Positions 55,878 to 63,674 are shown, numbered from the stretch's first letter. The stretch is DNA of 64,000 bases from Ralstonia sp. UBA689 (GCF_002298975.1 NZ_DBMV01000041.1:72210-136209), one strand, 5' to 3'. Numbers and translations: made by a program. The notes: a model not told the origin generated them from the letters alone.

Positions 55878-56271
55878 AGCATGTGCATTATTCTTCCTGA
55901 CCGCATCACATTTTGCGATTGCGAGCTCGGATAACTCTTCTGATTGCCTGAAACATCTTGGTGGTGGATATGGAGACACTCAGTGCTATCAAGCATTGAG
56001 CGCAAAATTTACCGAAGAGAATGAGAATATCTACAAGGAGATAGCGAAAAGCATCCCCCCCGGCAGTTCACATGCACGCTTACTAGACGAGTACATGGCG
56101 TCACAAAAAGAATCTGAAAGATTTTGCGATTTGCAGCGCGATGCAGGCTCAAAATGGAAAAAATCTAATGATGGGACGATGTATCCAGCCATTTATGAAA
56201 ACTGCATTTATAAATTGAGAGAATTTCAGAATTCATTTCTAAAAGATCTCCTGGATATGTCGCAATGGTAA
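55864..56271 (+). CDS. LprI-like periplasmic protein, candidate muramidase immunity
   Basis: A 135-residue protein with a signal peptide (ACALFFLTASHFAIASS). The mature part is helical, with four Cys (DCLKHL, TQCYQAL, RFCDLQ, ENCIYKL) and the KFTEENENIYKEIAKSI helix, the pattern of the LprI/DUF1311 family. Some members of that family inhibit lysozymes. Its start overlaps the muramidase end by 14 bases, so it is made together with the toxin and sent to the compartment where the toxin acts. Immunity is an inference from location and family. The DNA is AT-rich compared with the rest of the window. Confidence 0.7.
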   Translation: MHPTKACALFFLTASHFAIASSDNSSDCLKHLGGGYGDTQCYQALSAKFTEENENIYKEIAKSIPPGSSHARLLDEYMASQKESERFCDLQRDAGSKWKKSNDGTMYPAIYENCIYKLREFQNSFLKDLLDMSQW

Positions 56272-56954
56272 TCAAAAATCGAATGATAAAGACTGAATAT
56301 ATTGCACCAATCTCATTGTGGGTAGTGGTCCGTCGTCGTATCCTCAAGACGGGTCTGTTCATTGAGCCTGCATGGACAGGAACAATGGGCGAAGACATGA
56401 CCGGCCCTATCATTTTTGCCTCGCGCGTACTGGCGCACAGCTACGCTCGCTTGCGTAACAAGTATCATCGCCCAGACGACAGTAATAATTGGAAAGCAAT
56501 TCCTTTGCAGGAGTTCGACCTGCTGGCGCATGCCCACGGTGTTGATGGACCGTTGCACTGCATGCTGACACTGGGGCTTTCGATGGCGACCCCGACCGCG
56601 GTGGTATGCAAGGGGGGTGCGCCGCGCATCCGATGCGTACCGCTCTCGTATGACATCCCCAAGGGCTTGGGAGACATCACGTTCTCGTTCAATCAGTGGG
56701 TATTCGATTTCATGCGTGAAGAGTGGGCCTCGCTCGGCCTGCACAACTATGAGAAAGAACTAGAGGCCACCGATGAACTGAGCGACACGGACTTTGAGCG
56801 TTTGATGCAAGCGGCGATTGCTCGCCTCGACGTGTGCCAAGAACCGTTAAGCAGCGCCGGACTATGGGCAGTGTTCAGCACGCATCAGGAAGTGTGGGTG
56901 AGCGCCAACGAAGATCCGGATATCCAGCGGCCAAAGCAGCATGCCTTGCACTGA
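56265..56954 (+). CDS. Uncharacterised protein in the T6SS effector patch
   Basis: A 229-residue protein that I do not recognise. It starts inside the preceding stop region (7-base overlap). The first 40 residues come from AT-rich DNA (NRMIKTEYIAPISLWVVVRR), but from about 56395 the DNA is GC-rich and the protein reads MTGPIIFASRVLAHSYARLR, which looks like a natural start of a soluble protein. The rest has no signal peptide or membrane helix; notable segments are HGVDGPLHCMLTLGLS and a C-terminal WAVFSTHQEVWVS. It may be a second immunity or accessory protein whose front was joined by recombination; an in-frame start at 56397 is possible. Confidence 0.6.
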   Translation: MVIKNRMIKTEYIAPISLWVVVRRRILKTGLFIEPAWTGTMGEDMTGPIIFASRVLAHSYARLRNKYHRPDDSNNWKAIPLQEFDLLAHAHGVDGPLHCMLTLGLSMATPTAVVCKGGAPRIRCVPLSYDIPKGLGDITFSFNQWVFDFMREEWASLGLHNYEKELEATDELSDTDFERLMQAAIARLDVCQEPLSSAGLWAVFSTHQEVWVSANEDPDIQRPKQHALH

Positions 56955-56972
56955 AGGAGGCAAGGCATACCG

Positions 56973-57674
56973 ATGAAATTCTCAGCGATTCTGGCTGCGG
57001 CAGCGATTGCCCTGGCGAAGAACGCCAACGCCGGGGAGATTTTCGAAGATTACGACAGCTTCTACGCCACGCGATCTCACAAATTCTTCGGCGAGCCAAT
57101 CGAGTTCGATCGCGACTCCACCTATGCCCTGCCGAGACAACTCGGTAGCTATGTGAAACTTCAAGCGTCTCTGGAAGAAAAGCCGGTGCGCGTTGAAATT
57201 GCGCCAAATCGCATCACAGTCAACAGCGCCGCCTATCGCCTTGCGCGAGCGACAGCCTTTCCTGGGGAGCATCCTTCAGACATCTACCCACCAAGCGCCA
57301 ACGTATTTCTAGCCTCAAAGACAAGCACCCATCCGGCCGCTCTTTGCATAGAGGGGGCAAGTAACGGCTCGGGTGAAGCCAATCGACATACACAGATATA
57401 TCTGCTGCTCAACCCATTGTCGCCGCGCGGCAAAGCAACGTTCCTGCATCTGCCAAGCTTGCTTTCATCGTGCCGGGCGATCACGGTGACGAAGGATGGC
57501 AGGGTCGCCTTTCCGAAGAACACGTATCTGCTCGACACACAACAAGAACATCGGGCGGGATTGCTGTTGTCGTATTACGTCTTTGAGCACCAGCGCTTTG
57601 TACCTATCCAGAAAGAGGTTCGATTGCGATTCACGCATCCGGAAGTCCCCTTTCAATTCGAGATTCAGGAGTAA
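56973..57674 (+). CDS. Exported protein of unknown function, possible second immunity factor
   Basis: A 233-residue protein with a signal peptide (KFSAILAAAAIALAKNANA). AAGGAGG, a full ribosome site, lies before its ATG. The mature part is beta-rich with two Cys (AALCIEG, LLSSCRAI) that could form a disulfide. I do not recognise the family. It is the last gene of the effector patch and, being periplasmic, could protect against the peptidoglycan toxin, but nothing in the sequence proves this. The next gene on the other strand belongs to catabolism. Confidence 0.65.
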   Translation: MKFSAILAAAAIALAKNANAGEIFEDYDSFYATRSHKFFGEPIEFDRDSTYALPRQLGSYVKLQASLEEKPVRVEIAPNRITVNSAAYRLARATAFPGEHPSDIYPPSANVFLASKTSTHPAALCIEGASNGSGEANRHTQIYLLLNPLSPRGKATFLHLPSLLSSCRAITVTKDGRVAFPKNTYLLDTQQEHRAGLLLSYYVFEHQRFVPIQKEVRLRFTHPEVPFQFEIQE

Positions 57675-57759
57675 CGGTTAACGGAAGCCGGCCAGCGTGC
57701 TCACTGTGCCTTCAGACAGTGACAGGGGACTTGCTAGCGCAACGCCCCCGCCCTCTCAA

Positions 57760-58404
57760 TCAAGCCGCATCCGGCTGCGCCGCAGGCGCAGCCCGCGCAA
57801 ACGCCTCTTGCGCCATGCAGTGCTCAAAGATGCGCGCAAGCGTCGGGTAATCCTCTACCGCCACATCAAACCGCTTGCCGTTGAACACCTGCGGCACAAG
57901 GCACAGATCGGCCAGCGTCGGCGTATCGCCCACGCAATAGGCGCCGGTCAGCGGCGACTGTGACAGCCGCGTCTCCAGCGCCGAAAAGCCGAGCTTCACC
58001 CAGTGGCGATACCACTCATTGCGCGCGTCCTCTTCCACGTTGAATGTGTTCTTCAGGTACTTGAGCACGCGCGGGTTGTTGAGCGGATGGATCTCGCAGG
58101 CAATCGCCAGGGCAATCGCGCGGATATGCGCGCGGTTGCTGGCCGAGCCCGGCAGCAGCGTGGGCTCGGGGTGCGTCTCTTCCAGGTATTCGACGATCGC
58201 CAAAGACTGGTTCAGCACGTCGGTGCCGTCGCACAGCACGGGCACCAGCGCATCGGGGTTCAGCTTGACGAAATCGGGCGCCATTTGCTCGCCCTTGAGC
58301 AGGTGGACCGGCGCGTAGTCGTACGGCAGGCCCTTGATCTCCAGGGCAATGCGCACACGGAACGACGCCGAACTGCGGAAGTAGTTGTACAGCTTGATCG
58401 ACAT
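57760..58404 (-). CDS. maiA: Maleylacetoacetate/maleylpyruvate isomerase (zeta-class GST)
   Basis: A glutathione-dependent cis-trans isomerase of aromatic ring-cleavage pathways, 214 residues. The N-terminal thioredoxin fold has LYNYFRSSASFRVRIALEIK, with the SSAS active-site motif, and VPVLCDGTDVLNQSLAIVEY. The C-terminal helical domain ends in TPTLADLCLVPQVFN. The FAH-family gene is 26 bases upstream on the same strand, so the pair would turn maleyl to fumaryl compounds and then hydrolyse them. Whether the substrate is maleylacetoacetate (tyrosine route) or maleylpyruvate (gentisate route, then nagL) is not decided by sequence; the short 233-residue partner favours gentisate. Confidence 0.88.
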   Translation of the reverse strand: MSIKLYNYFRSSASFRVRIALEIKGLPYDYAPVHLLKGEQMAPDFVKLNPDALVPVLCDGTDVLNQSLAIVEYLEETHPEPTLLPGSASNRAHIRAIALAIACEIHPLNNPRVLKYLKNTFNVEEDARNEWYRHWVKLGFSALETRLSQSPLTGAYCVGDTPTLADLCLVPQVFNGKRFDVAVEDYPTLARIFEHCMAQEAFARAAPAAQPDAA

Positions 58405-58430
58405 GGCTTCTGACTCTTCTATCGGGTCTA

Positions 58431-59132
58431 TCAGATGACCTTCACATGCAGCTCGCCCACGCCCTCGATCTGGCCGACCATCAGATCGCCAACGGCGACG
58501 GGGCCAACGCCTTCGGGCGTGCCGGTATAGATCAGGTCGCCGGGGCGCAGTTCGAACAGGCGCGACAGATACGCAATGGTTTCCGGCACCGACCAGATCA
58601 GGTCGGACAGATCACCGCGCTGGTGCTCGCGGCCGTTGACCGACAACGTGATGGCACCCTTGTTGGGGTGCGCCACGTCCTTGGCCGGCACGATGGGCCC
58701 GATGGGCGCGGAGCCGTCGAACGCCTTGCCGGTTTCCCACGGGCGGCCGCCCTTCTTCGCCGCGTTCTGCAAATCGCGGCGCGTCATGTCCAGGCCGATG
58801 GCATAGCCGTAGATGTGGTTGGCCGCCGTTTCCACGGAGATATCGCGGCCACCCGTACCGATGGCGACCACCAGTTCGATCTCGTAGTGGCAATCCTTGG
58901 TTTCGGTCGGATAGACGAACTGGCCGGTCTCGCCGTCGGCGATGTAACGCACGGCGTCGGCAGGCTTGCAGAAGAAGAACGGCGGCTCGCGGTCGGGGTC
59001 GGAACCCATCTCGCGGGCGTGGGCGGCATAGTTGCGGCCGACGCAGTACACACGGCGCACCGGAAACTGGCCTTGCCCGCCACGGACGGGAATGCCATTG
59101 ACGGCGGGCGGGGTGACGACGAAATCGGTCAT
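58431..59132 (-). CDS. Fumarylacetoacetate hydrolase family protein (fumarylpyruvate hydrolase-like)
   Basis: A 233-residue enzyme of the FAH superfamily, without the extra N-terminal domain of true fumarylacetoacetases. The conserved start is VYCVGRNYAAHAREMG. The metal ligands are in HYEIELVVAIG and the Asp in YAIGLDMTRRD, and the end has DLIYTGTPEGVGPV. Its size and partner gene suggest fumarylpyruvate hydrolysis in gentisate breakdown. It is the first gene of a two-gene unit and diverges from the ANTAR regulator gene. Confidence 0.88.
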   Translation of the reverse strand: MTDFVVTPPAVNGIPVRGGQGQFPVRRVYCVGRNYAAHAREMGSDPDREPPFFFCKPADAVRYIADGETGQFVYPTETKDCHYEIELVVAIGTGGRDISVETAANHIYGYAIGLDMTRRDLQNAAKKGGRPWETGKAFDGSAPIGPIVPAKDVAHPNKGAITLSVNGREHQRGDLSDLIWSVPETIAYLSRLFELRPGDLIYTGTPEGVGPVAVGDLMVGQIEGVGELHVKVI

Positions 59133-59279
59133 GCGGGTCTCCTCGGACTAAGCTGGATTGGAACAGGTGGGGACACTGCGGCCACCGCCCCCCGGCGACC
59201 GACGAGTTTGCGAGGATACACCCGCACCGCCCGGCGCGGTTCTTGCATAAGCGACGTGCACAACGCCCCACTTTGCACC

Positions 59280-59918
59280 ATGCAAACGAAGCCGCCCACT
59301 CCGCCCGCACCGCCCGCCGCCCCCACCTCGGCCGCGCCGATGCGCGTGCTGCTGGTGCGCGATCCGCTTGACGCCGAACGGATCAACCTGGAGCTGATCC
59401 GCGCCGGGCTGGCCGAGGCCGGCTTTGTGGACGTGGGCCTGGCCGACGCCGACCTGACGCTGCCCGACCGCATCGCCCAGACCCAGCCCGACATGGTGAT
59501 CGTCGCCTCCGAATCGGCCGCGCGGGACACCATCGAGCACGTTTGCGTGGCCACCCAGCACGCGCCGCGCCCCATCGTGCTGTTCACCGACAACGACGAC
59601 TCCGCGCGCATCAAGTCGGCGTTTGCGGCCGGCATCACCGCCTACATCGTCGACGGCATCAAGCCCACGCGTGTGAAAGCCGTGCTGGACGTGGCCTACG
59701 CCCGCTTCGAGCACGAGCGCGCCCTGCGCGCCGAACTGGACACCGCCAAGACGCAACTGGCCGAGCGCAAGGTGCTGGAGCGCGCCAAGGGCCTGCTGAT
59801 GAAGCAGATGAACCTGTCGGAAGACGACGCCTTCAAGCGCCTGCGCAAGATGGCGATGGACCGCAACATCAAGCTCGTGGAAGCGGCCCAGCGCGTGATT
59901 GACGTGATGGCCGGCTGA
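59280..59918 (+). CDS. ANTAR-domain response regulator (NasT-like antiterminator)
   Basis: A 212-residue protein. The receiver-like domain (about 20-140) begins MRVLLVRDPLDAERINLELI and lacks a standard phospho-Asp context; the ANTAR RNA-binding domain (about 150-210) has LAERKVLERAKGLLMKQMN, then LSEDDAFKRLRKMAMDRN. NasT-type proteins bind a two-hairpin leader RNA and stop a terminator from forming, so nitrate genes are read. The nitrate transporter operon directly downstream has such a terminator. No NasS sensor gene lies next to it. The ATG at 59280 has a weak ribosome site; the ATG at 59340 (MRVLLVRD) is a plausible alternative. Confidence 0.85.
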   Translation: MQTKPPTPPAPPAAPTSAAPMRVLLVRDPLDAERINLELIRAGLAEAGFVDVGLADADLTLPDRIAQTQPDMVIVASESAARDTIEHVCVATQHAPRPIVLFTDNDDSARIKSAFAAGITAYIVDGIKPTRVKAVLDVAYARFEHERALRAELDTAKTQLAERKVLERAKGLLMKQMNLSEDDAFKRLRKMAMDRNIKLVEAAQRVIDVMAG

Positions 59919-59990
59919 GCGGTCGGGCATCCGCCCGGTTTTGGTGCAACGCACAACTCCGGCGCCGCCGACGCACCAGTCGCGCGCCGG

Positions 59991-60306
59991 GTTCCGAGCT
60001 TCGAACGCGGGGGCAAACCCTCGAGTGCCGAGTTCCAAGCGTCAAACACCGAGCGAAAAGCCTGATGCGCCGAGCTCGGCGCGCCAGGCGCCGGGCGAAA
60101 AGCCTCGCACTCTCGGAGTTCAGAATCCCACCGACCGGGCTCTGAACCCTAATCGCCAAGCTAAAAGCCTTGCGGGTCGAGTCCTGAACTCGGAACACCG
60201 AGAAAAAAGCTCGACGCGTGGAGCTCTGAACTCGGAATGCCGAGAAAAATTCTCGACGTGTGGAGCTTTGAACTCGGAATGCCGAGAAAAAATCTCGGCA
60301 CGTGAA
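59991..60306 (+). repeat. Degenerate 42-bp tandem repeat array with hairpins
   Basis: About seven units of 41-42 bases plus one 23-base partial unit (60116-60138). The best-kept units start at 60181, 60223 and 60265; each contains CTCGGAAYRCCGAG, a 5-bp hairpin with a 4-base loop, followed by an A run and a second arm with CTCGACG and TGGAG. Copies to the left are more diverged. The 42-base period keeps one frame open on each strand (14-residue repeats such as ALNSECREKFSTCG), but no start with a ribosome site is visible. It lies in the nasT-nrtA interval. Confidence 0.8.
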
Positions 60307-60376
60307 GTACCGAACGCGAACCGCCGACCATCGCTCAACGTTGGCATACCCCTTGCAAGTGTCGCTGTGAAGCCGG

Positions 60377-60478
60377 TGCCGACGTGGGTATCGGCATGGG
60401 ACAACGGCGTCCCGACGCATGGCTCTGCGACCCATCCCCGGCGATGGGCGATGGCACGCGTCGGGACGCCTTTTCTTT
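60377..60478 (+). promoter_or_regulatory. Antitermination leader of the nitrate transporter operon
   Basis: A first hairpin (TGCCGA/TCGGCA at 60377-60396, 8-base loop) precedes a strong intrinsic terminator: GGCGTCCCGACGC at 60406-60418 pairs perfectly with GCGTCGGGACGCC at 60458-60470, followed by TTTTCTTT. Inside the loop is another hairpin, CCCATC/GATGGG, with a 6-base loop CCCGGC. The T run ends directly before the ribosome site and start of the transporter gene, so without antitermination the operon should be off. The ANTAR protein encoded upstream is the obvious partner. Confidence 0.75.
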
Positions 60479-60488
60479 GGAGCCATGG

Positions 60489-61769
60489 ATGGCCGCGCCA
60501 GACAAGACCGACACCCTCGTCAATCCGATCAACCCCAAGCGCCGCAGCGTCATGAAAGCCGCGGCGACCATCGCAGGAGGTAGTGCCGTGGCATTGATCG
60601 ATCCGCTGGTGCGTGCCGGTGCCTGGGCCGCTGGCTCCGATGCACCCGAGAAGACCGAGTTGAAGATCGGCTTCATCCCGCTCACGGACTGCGCCTCGGT
60701 GGTGATGGCATCCATGCTCGGCATCGACAAGAAGTACGGCATCAAGATCACGCCGTCCAAGGAAGCCTCGTGGGCCGGCGTGCGCGACAAGCTGGTGTCG
60801 GGTGATCTGGATGCGGCGCACGTGCTCTATGGCCTGATCTACGGCGTGCAGCTCGGCATCGGTGGCCCGAAGAAGGACATGGCCGCGCTGATGACGCTCA
60901 ACAACAACGGCCAGGCGATCACGCTGTCGTCCAAGCTCCGGCAAGCGGGCGTCAAGGATGGCGCGTCGTTGAGGGCCGCGATGACCAAGGACAAGCGCGA
61001 CTACACCTTTGCCCAGACCTTCCCGACCGGCACGCACGCGATGTGGCTGTACTACTGGCTGGCCGCGCACGGCATCCACCCGTTGCAGGATGCGAAGGCG
61101 ATTACCGTGCCGCCGCCGCAGATGGTCGCCAACATGCGCGTGGGCAACATGGACGGCTTTTGCGTCGGTGAACCATGGGGCGCCCGCGCGATTGCCGACA
61201 ACATCGGCTTTACCGCCGAGACCACGCAGGCCATCTGGAAGGACCATCCGGAGAAGGTGCTCGGCACCACGGCGGAGTTCGTGCAGAAGTATCCGAACAC
61301 GGCGCGAGCGCTCACGGCCGCTGTGCTGGAGGCGTCGAAGTTCATCGATGCGTCGGCGTCGAACCGCCGCAAGACGGCCGAGACCATCGCCGCCAAGTCG
61401 TACGTCAACACCGACATGGACATCATTCTCGACCGCATGCTGGGGCGCTACTCGAATGGCCTGGGCAAGACCTGGGACGATCCGGACCCGATGCGCTTCT
61501 ATCACGATGGCGCGGTCAACTTTCCGTACCTGTCGGACGGCATGTGGTTCCTCACGCAGCACAAGCGCTGGGGCCTGCTGAAGGCGCATCCGGACTATCT
61601 GGCCGTGGCCAAGCAGGTCAACCGCATCGACATCTACAAGCAGGCCGCCACCGCCACCGGCACGCCACTGCCCAAGAGCGACATGCGCACCGCCAAGCTG
61701 ATCGACGGCGTGGTGTGGGATGCCAAGAACCCCGCCGCGTACGCTGACGGCTTCAAGCTCAAAGCTTGA
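60489..61769 (+). CDS. nrtA: Nitrate ABC transporter substrate-binding protein (NrtA/CmpA family)
   Basis: A 426-residue periplasmic binding protein. The Tat signal is NPKRRSVMKAAATIAGGSAV. The mature part begins with TELKIGFIPLTDCASVVMAS and has the family blocks VRDKLVSGDLDAAHVLYGLI and MRVGNMDGFCVGEPWGARAI. It binds nitrate (or a related anion such as nitrite or cyanate) and delivers it to the NrtB permease. The ATG at 60489 has GGAG 6 bases upstream; another ATG 4 bases before it is out of frame. Its start follows the leader terminator. The exported form argues against it being the cytoplasmic sensor NasS. Confidence 0.9.
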   Translation: MAAPDKTDTLVNPINPKRRSVMKAAATIAGGSAVALIDPLVRAGAWAAGSDAPEKTELKIGFIPLTDCASVVMASMLGIDKKYGIKITPSKEASWAGVRDKLVSGDLDAAHVLYGLIYGVQLGIGGPKKDMAALMTLNNNGQAITLSSKLRQAGVKDGASLRAAMTKDKRDYTFAQTFPTGTHAMWLYYWLAAHGIHPLQDAKAITVPPPQMVANMRVGNMDGFCVGEPWGARAIADNIGFTAETTQAIWKDHPEKVLGTTAEFVQKYPNTARALTAAVLEASKFIDASASNRRKTAETIAAKSYVNTDMDIILDRMLGRYSNGLGKTWDDPDPMRFYHDGAVNFPYLSDGMWFLTQHKRWGLLKAHPDYLAVAKQVNRIDIYKQAATATGTPLPKSDMRTAKLIDGVVWDAKNPAAYADGFKLKA

Positions 61770-61828
61770 GACACGCGCTGGCCCACTTCCCCTTCTGATT
61801 GCGGTCCTTCACGTCGATGGAGCCCGAT

Positions 61829-62680
61829 ATGAACACGCTTGCCAAAGCCTTGCCCGGTGTGCAGTCCGACGCCGCCCCTGCCCGTCGCCGCATTACCTGG
61901 CGCGACTGGTTCGTCGCCGCCGTAGTGCGCGGCTTTCCGCCCGTACTGGGCTTTGCGCTGTTCGTGCTGGCATGGCAGGGCATTGCCACGGCCATCCCGG
62001 CGCTGCCGACACCGGCGGTCACGTGGAAGGCCGCCGTCGCGCTCTTCGCCGATCCGTTCTACCGCAACGGCCCGAACGACCAGGGTGTGGGCTGGAACGT
62101 GCTGGCATCGCTGGCGCGGGTGGGCGCGGGCTTTGGCATGGCGGCGGTCATCGGCATTCCGGCGGGCTTCCTGATTGGCCGGTTTGCGTTCCTCAATGCC
62201 ATGGCCTCGCCCATCATCAGCCTGCTGCGGCCGGTGTCGCCACTGGCGTGGTTGCCGATCGGGCTGCTGCTGTTCAAGTCGGCCAACCCGGCGGCCATCT
62301 GGGCCATCTTCATCTGCTCGATCTGGCCGATGGTCATCAACACCGCCGTGGGTGTCACGCGCGTGCCGCAGGACTACCTGAACGTGGCGCGCGTGCTGAA
62401 TCTCTCCGAATGGAAGGTGTTCACGCGCGTGCTGTTTCCCGCCGTGCTGCCGTACATGCTGACGGGCGTGCGGTTGTCCATCGGCACCGCGTGGCTGGTG
62501 ATCGTCGCGGCCGAGATGCTCACCGGCGGGGTCGGCATCGGCTTCTGGCTGTGGGACGAGTGGAACAACCTGAAGGTCGAGCACATCGTCATCGCCATCT
62601 TCGTGATTGGGGTGGTGGGCTTGCTGCTGGAACATGCGCTGCTGGCGATTGCGCGGCGCTTCTCGTACGACGCGGTTTGA
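61829..62680 (+). CDS. nrtB: Nitrate ABC transporter permease
   Basis: A 283-residue inner-membrane permease with about six membrane segments. The ABC permease EAA-like loop is VARVLNLSEWKVFTRVLFPA, and RPVSPLAWLPIGLLLFKSA is highly typical of the NrtB/SsuC family. The ATG at 61829 is chosen because GGAG lies 6 bases upstream; two further in-frame ATGs lie upstream. It lies between the binding protein (59 bases before) and the ATPase (19 bases after). Confidence 0.92.
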   Translation: MNTLAKALPGVQSDAAPARRRITWRDWFVAAVVRGFPPVLGFALFVLAWQGIATAIPALPTPAVTWKAAVALFADPFYRNGPNDQGVGWNVLASLARVGAGFGMAAVIGIPAGFLIGRFAFLNAMASPIISLLRPVSPLAWLPIGLLLFKSANPAAIWAIFICSIWPMVINTAVGVTRVPQDYLNVARVLNLSEWKVFTRVLFPAVLPYMLTGVRLSIGTAWLVIVAAEMLTGGVGIGFWLWDEWNNLKVEHIVIAIFVIGVVGLLLEHALLAIARRFSYDAV

Positions 62681-62699
62681 GGGAAATGGGGGGATCGCC

Positions 62700-63503
62700 A
62701 TGACAGACAAGTTCCTGCGTATCGAAAACGCCGGCCAAACGTTCAAGACCAAGAGCGGCCCGTTCGTCGCCCTGCGCGACATCGACCTGACGGTTGCGCG
62801 CGGCGAGTGCATTGCGTTGATCGGTCACTCGGGCTGCGGTAAATCGACATTGCTGAACCTCATTGCCGGGCTCACGCGGCCGACCACGGGTGGGCTGATC
62901 CTGGCCGAACGCGAGATCGCCGGGCCGGGGCCGGATCGCGCGGTGGTGTTCCAGAACCACTCGCTGCTGCCGTGGCTCACCTGCTTTGACAACGTGTACC
63001 TGGCGGTGGAGCGGGTGTTCGGCAAGAGCGAGACGAAAGCACAACTGCGTGATCGCACGCATGCGGCGCTGGCGCTGGTCGGCCTGTCTCATGCCGAGCA
63101 GAAGCATCCGCATGAGATCTCTGGCGGGATGAAGCAGCGCGTGGGGATCGCGCGGGCGCTGTCGATGGAGCCGAAGGTGTTGCTGATGGATGAGCCGTTT
63201 GGCGCGCTGGATGCGCTCACGCGGGCGCATCTGCAGGATGAACTGCTGAGGATCGTTGCGGCCACCGGCAGCACGGTTGTGATGGTCACCCATGACGTGG
63301 ATGAAGCGGTGCTGCTGGCGGATCGCATCGTCATGATGACGAATGGGCCAGCGGCCACCATCGGTGAAGTGTTGAAGGTGGCGCTGGCACGGCCGCGGGA
63401 TCGGATGGCGCTGGCTGATGACCCGATGTATCACGCTTGTCGGACTGCGGTGCTGGATTTTCTGTATCGGAAGCAGCGGCATCCGGTGGCGAAAGCGGCT
63501 TGA
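62700..63503 (+). CDS. Nitrate ABC transporter ATP-binding protein
   Basis: A 267-residue ATPase of the NrtD/SsuB group. Walker A is LIGHSGCGKSTLLNLIAGL, the Q-loop VVFQNHSLLPWLT, signature ISGGMKQRVGIARAL, Walker B VLLMDEPFGALDAL and the switch His VMVTHDVDEAVL. There is no attached substrate-binding domain of the NrtC kind. With nrtA and nrtB it makes a complete uptake system. The ATG is preceded by GGGGGGAT. The operon ends about 170 bases before a hairpin terminator. Confidence 0.92.
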   Translation: MTDKFLRIENAGQTFKTKSGPFVALRDIDLTVARGECIALIGHSGCGKSTLLNLIAGLTRPTTGGLILAEREIAGPGPDRAVVFQNHSLLPWLTCFDNVYLAVERVFGKSETKAQLRDRTHAALALVGLSHAEQKHPHEISGGMKQRVGIARALSMEPKVLLMDEPFGALDALTRAHLQDELLRIVAATGSTVVMVTHDVDEAVLLADRIVMMTNGPAATIGEVLKVALARPRDRMALADDPMYHACRTAVLDFLYRKQRHPVAKAA

Positions 63504-63516
63504 TGGGTGTTGCTGG

Positions 63517-63540
63517 GTTTTGGTTTTGGTTTTGGTTTTG
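63517..63540 (+). repeat. GGTTTT microsatellite
   Basis: Four perfect copies of GGTTTT begin 14 bases after the transporter stop codon. It is outside any gene. Confidence 0.9.
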
Positions 63541-63585
63541 ATGTTGGTGGTCCATCCCCCTTTCGTCCCCTGCCGGGGCCGACTC

Positions 63586-63613
63586 ACTTTTCTTTGTCTT
63601 GCCAAAGAAAAGT
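63586..63613. repeat. Palindromic intergenic hairpin
   Basis: ACTTTTCTTTG at 63586-63596 and CAAAGAAAAGT at 63603-63613 pair perfectly (11 bp) across a 6-base loop. Similar hairpins occur between genes in many beta- and gamma-proteobacteria, from memory. Confidence 0.85.
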
Positions 63614-63674
63614 AAGCAAAAGAAAGGCGCGCCCAAGATGACGACCCATTCCTTGAATTTGTGTCGCAGGGAGG

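Noticed and set aside
59991..60306. CRISPR-like array because of regular 42-bp spacing
   Set aside because: The whole unit repeats, with no constant-repeat/unique-spacer alternation, and no cas gene is present.
59941..60555. Possible 204-residue repeat protein across the 42-bp array
   Set aside because: The start codon is TTG/GTG with no ribosome site, the frame runs out of phase into nrtA, and the minus strand is equally open. It is more likely a by-product of the 42-base period.
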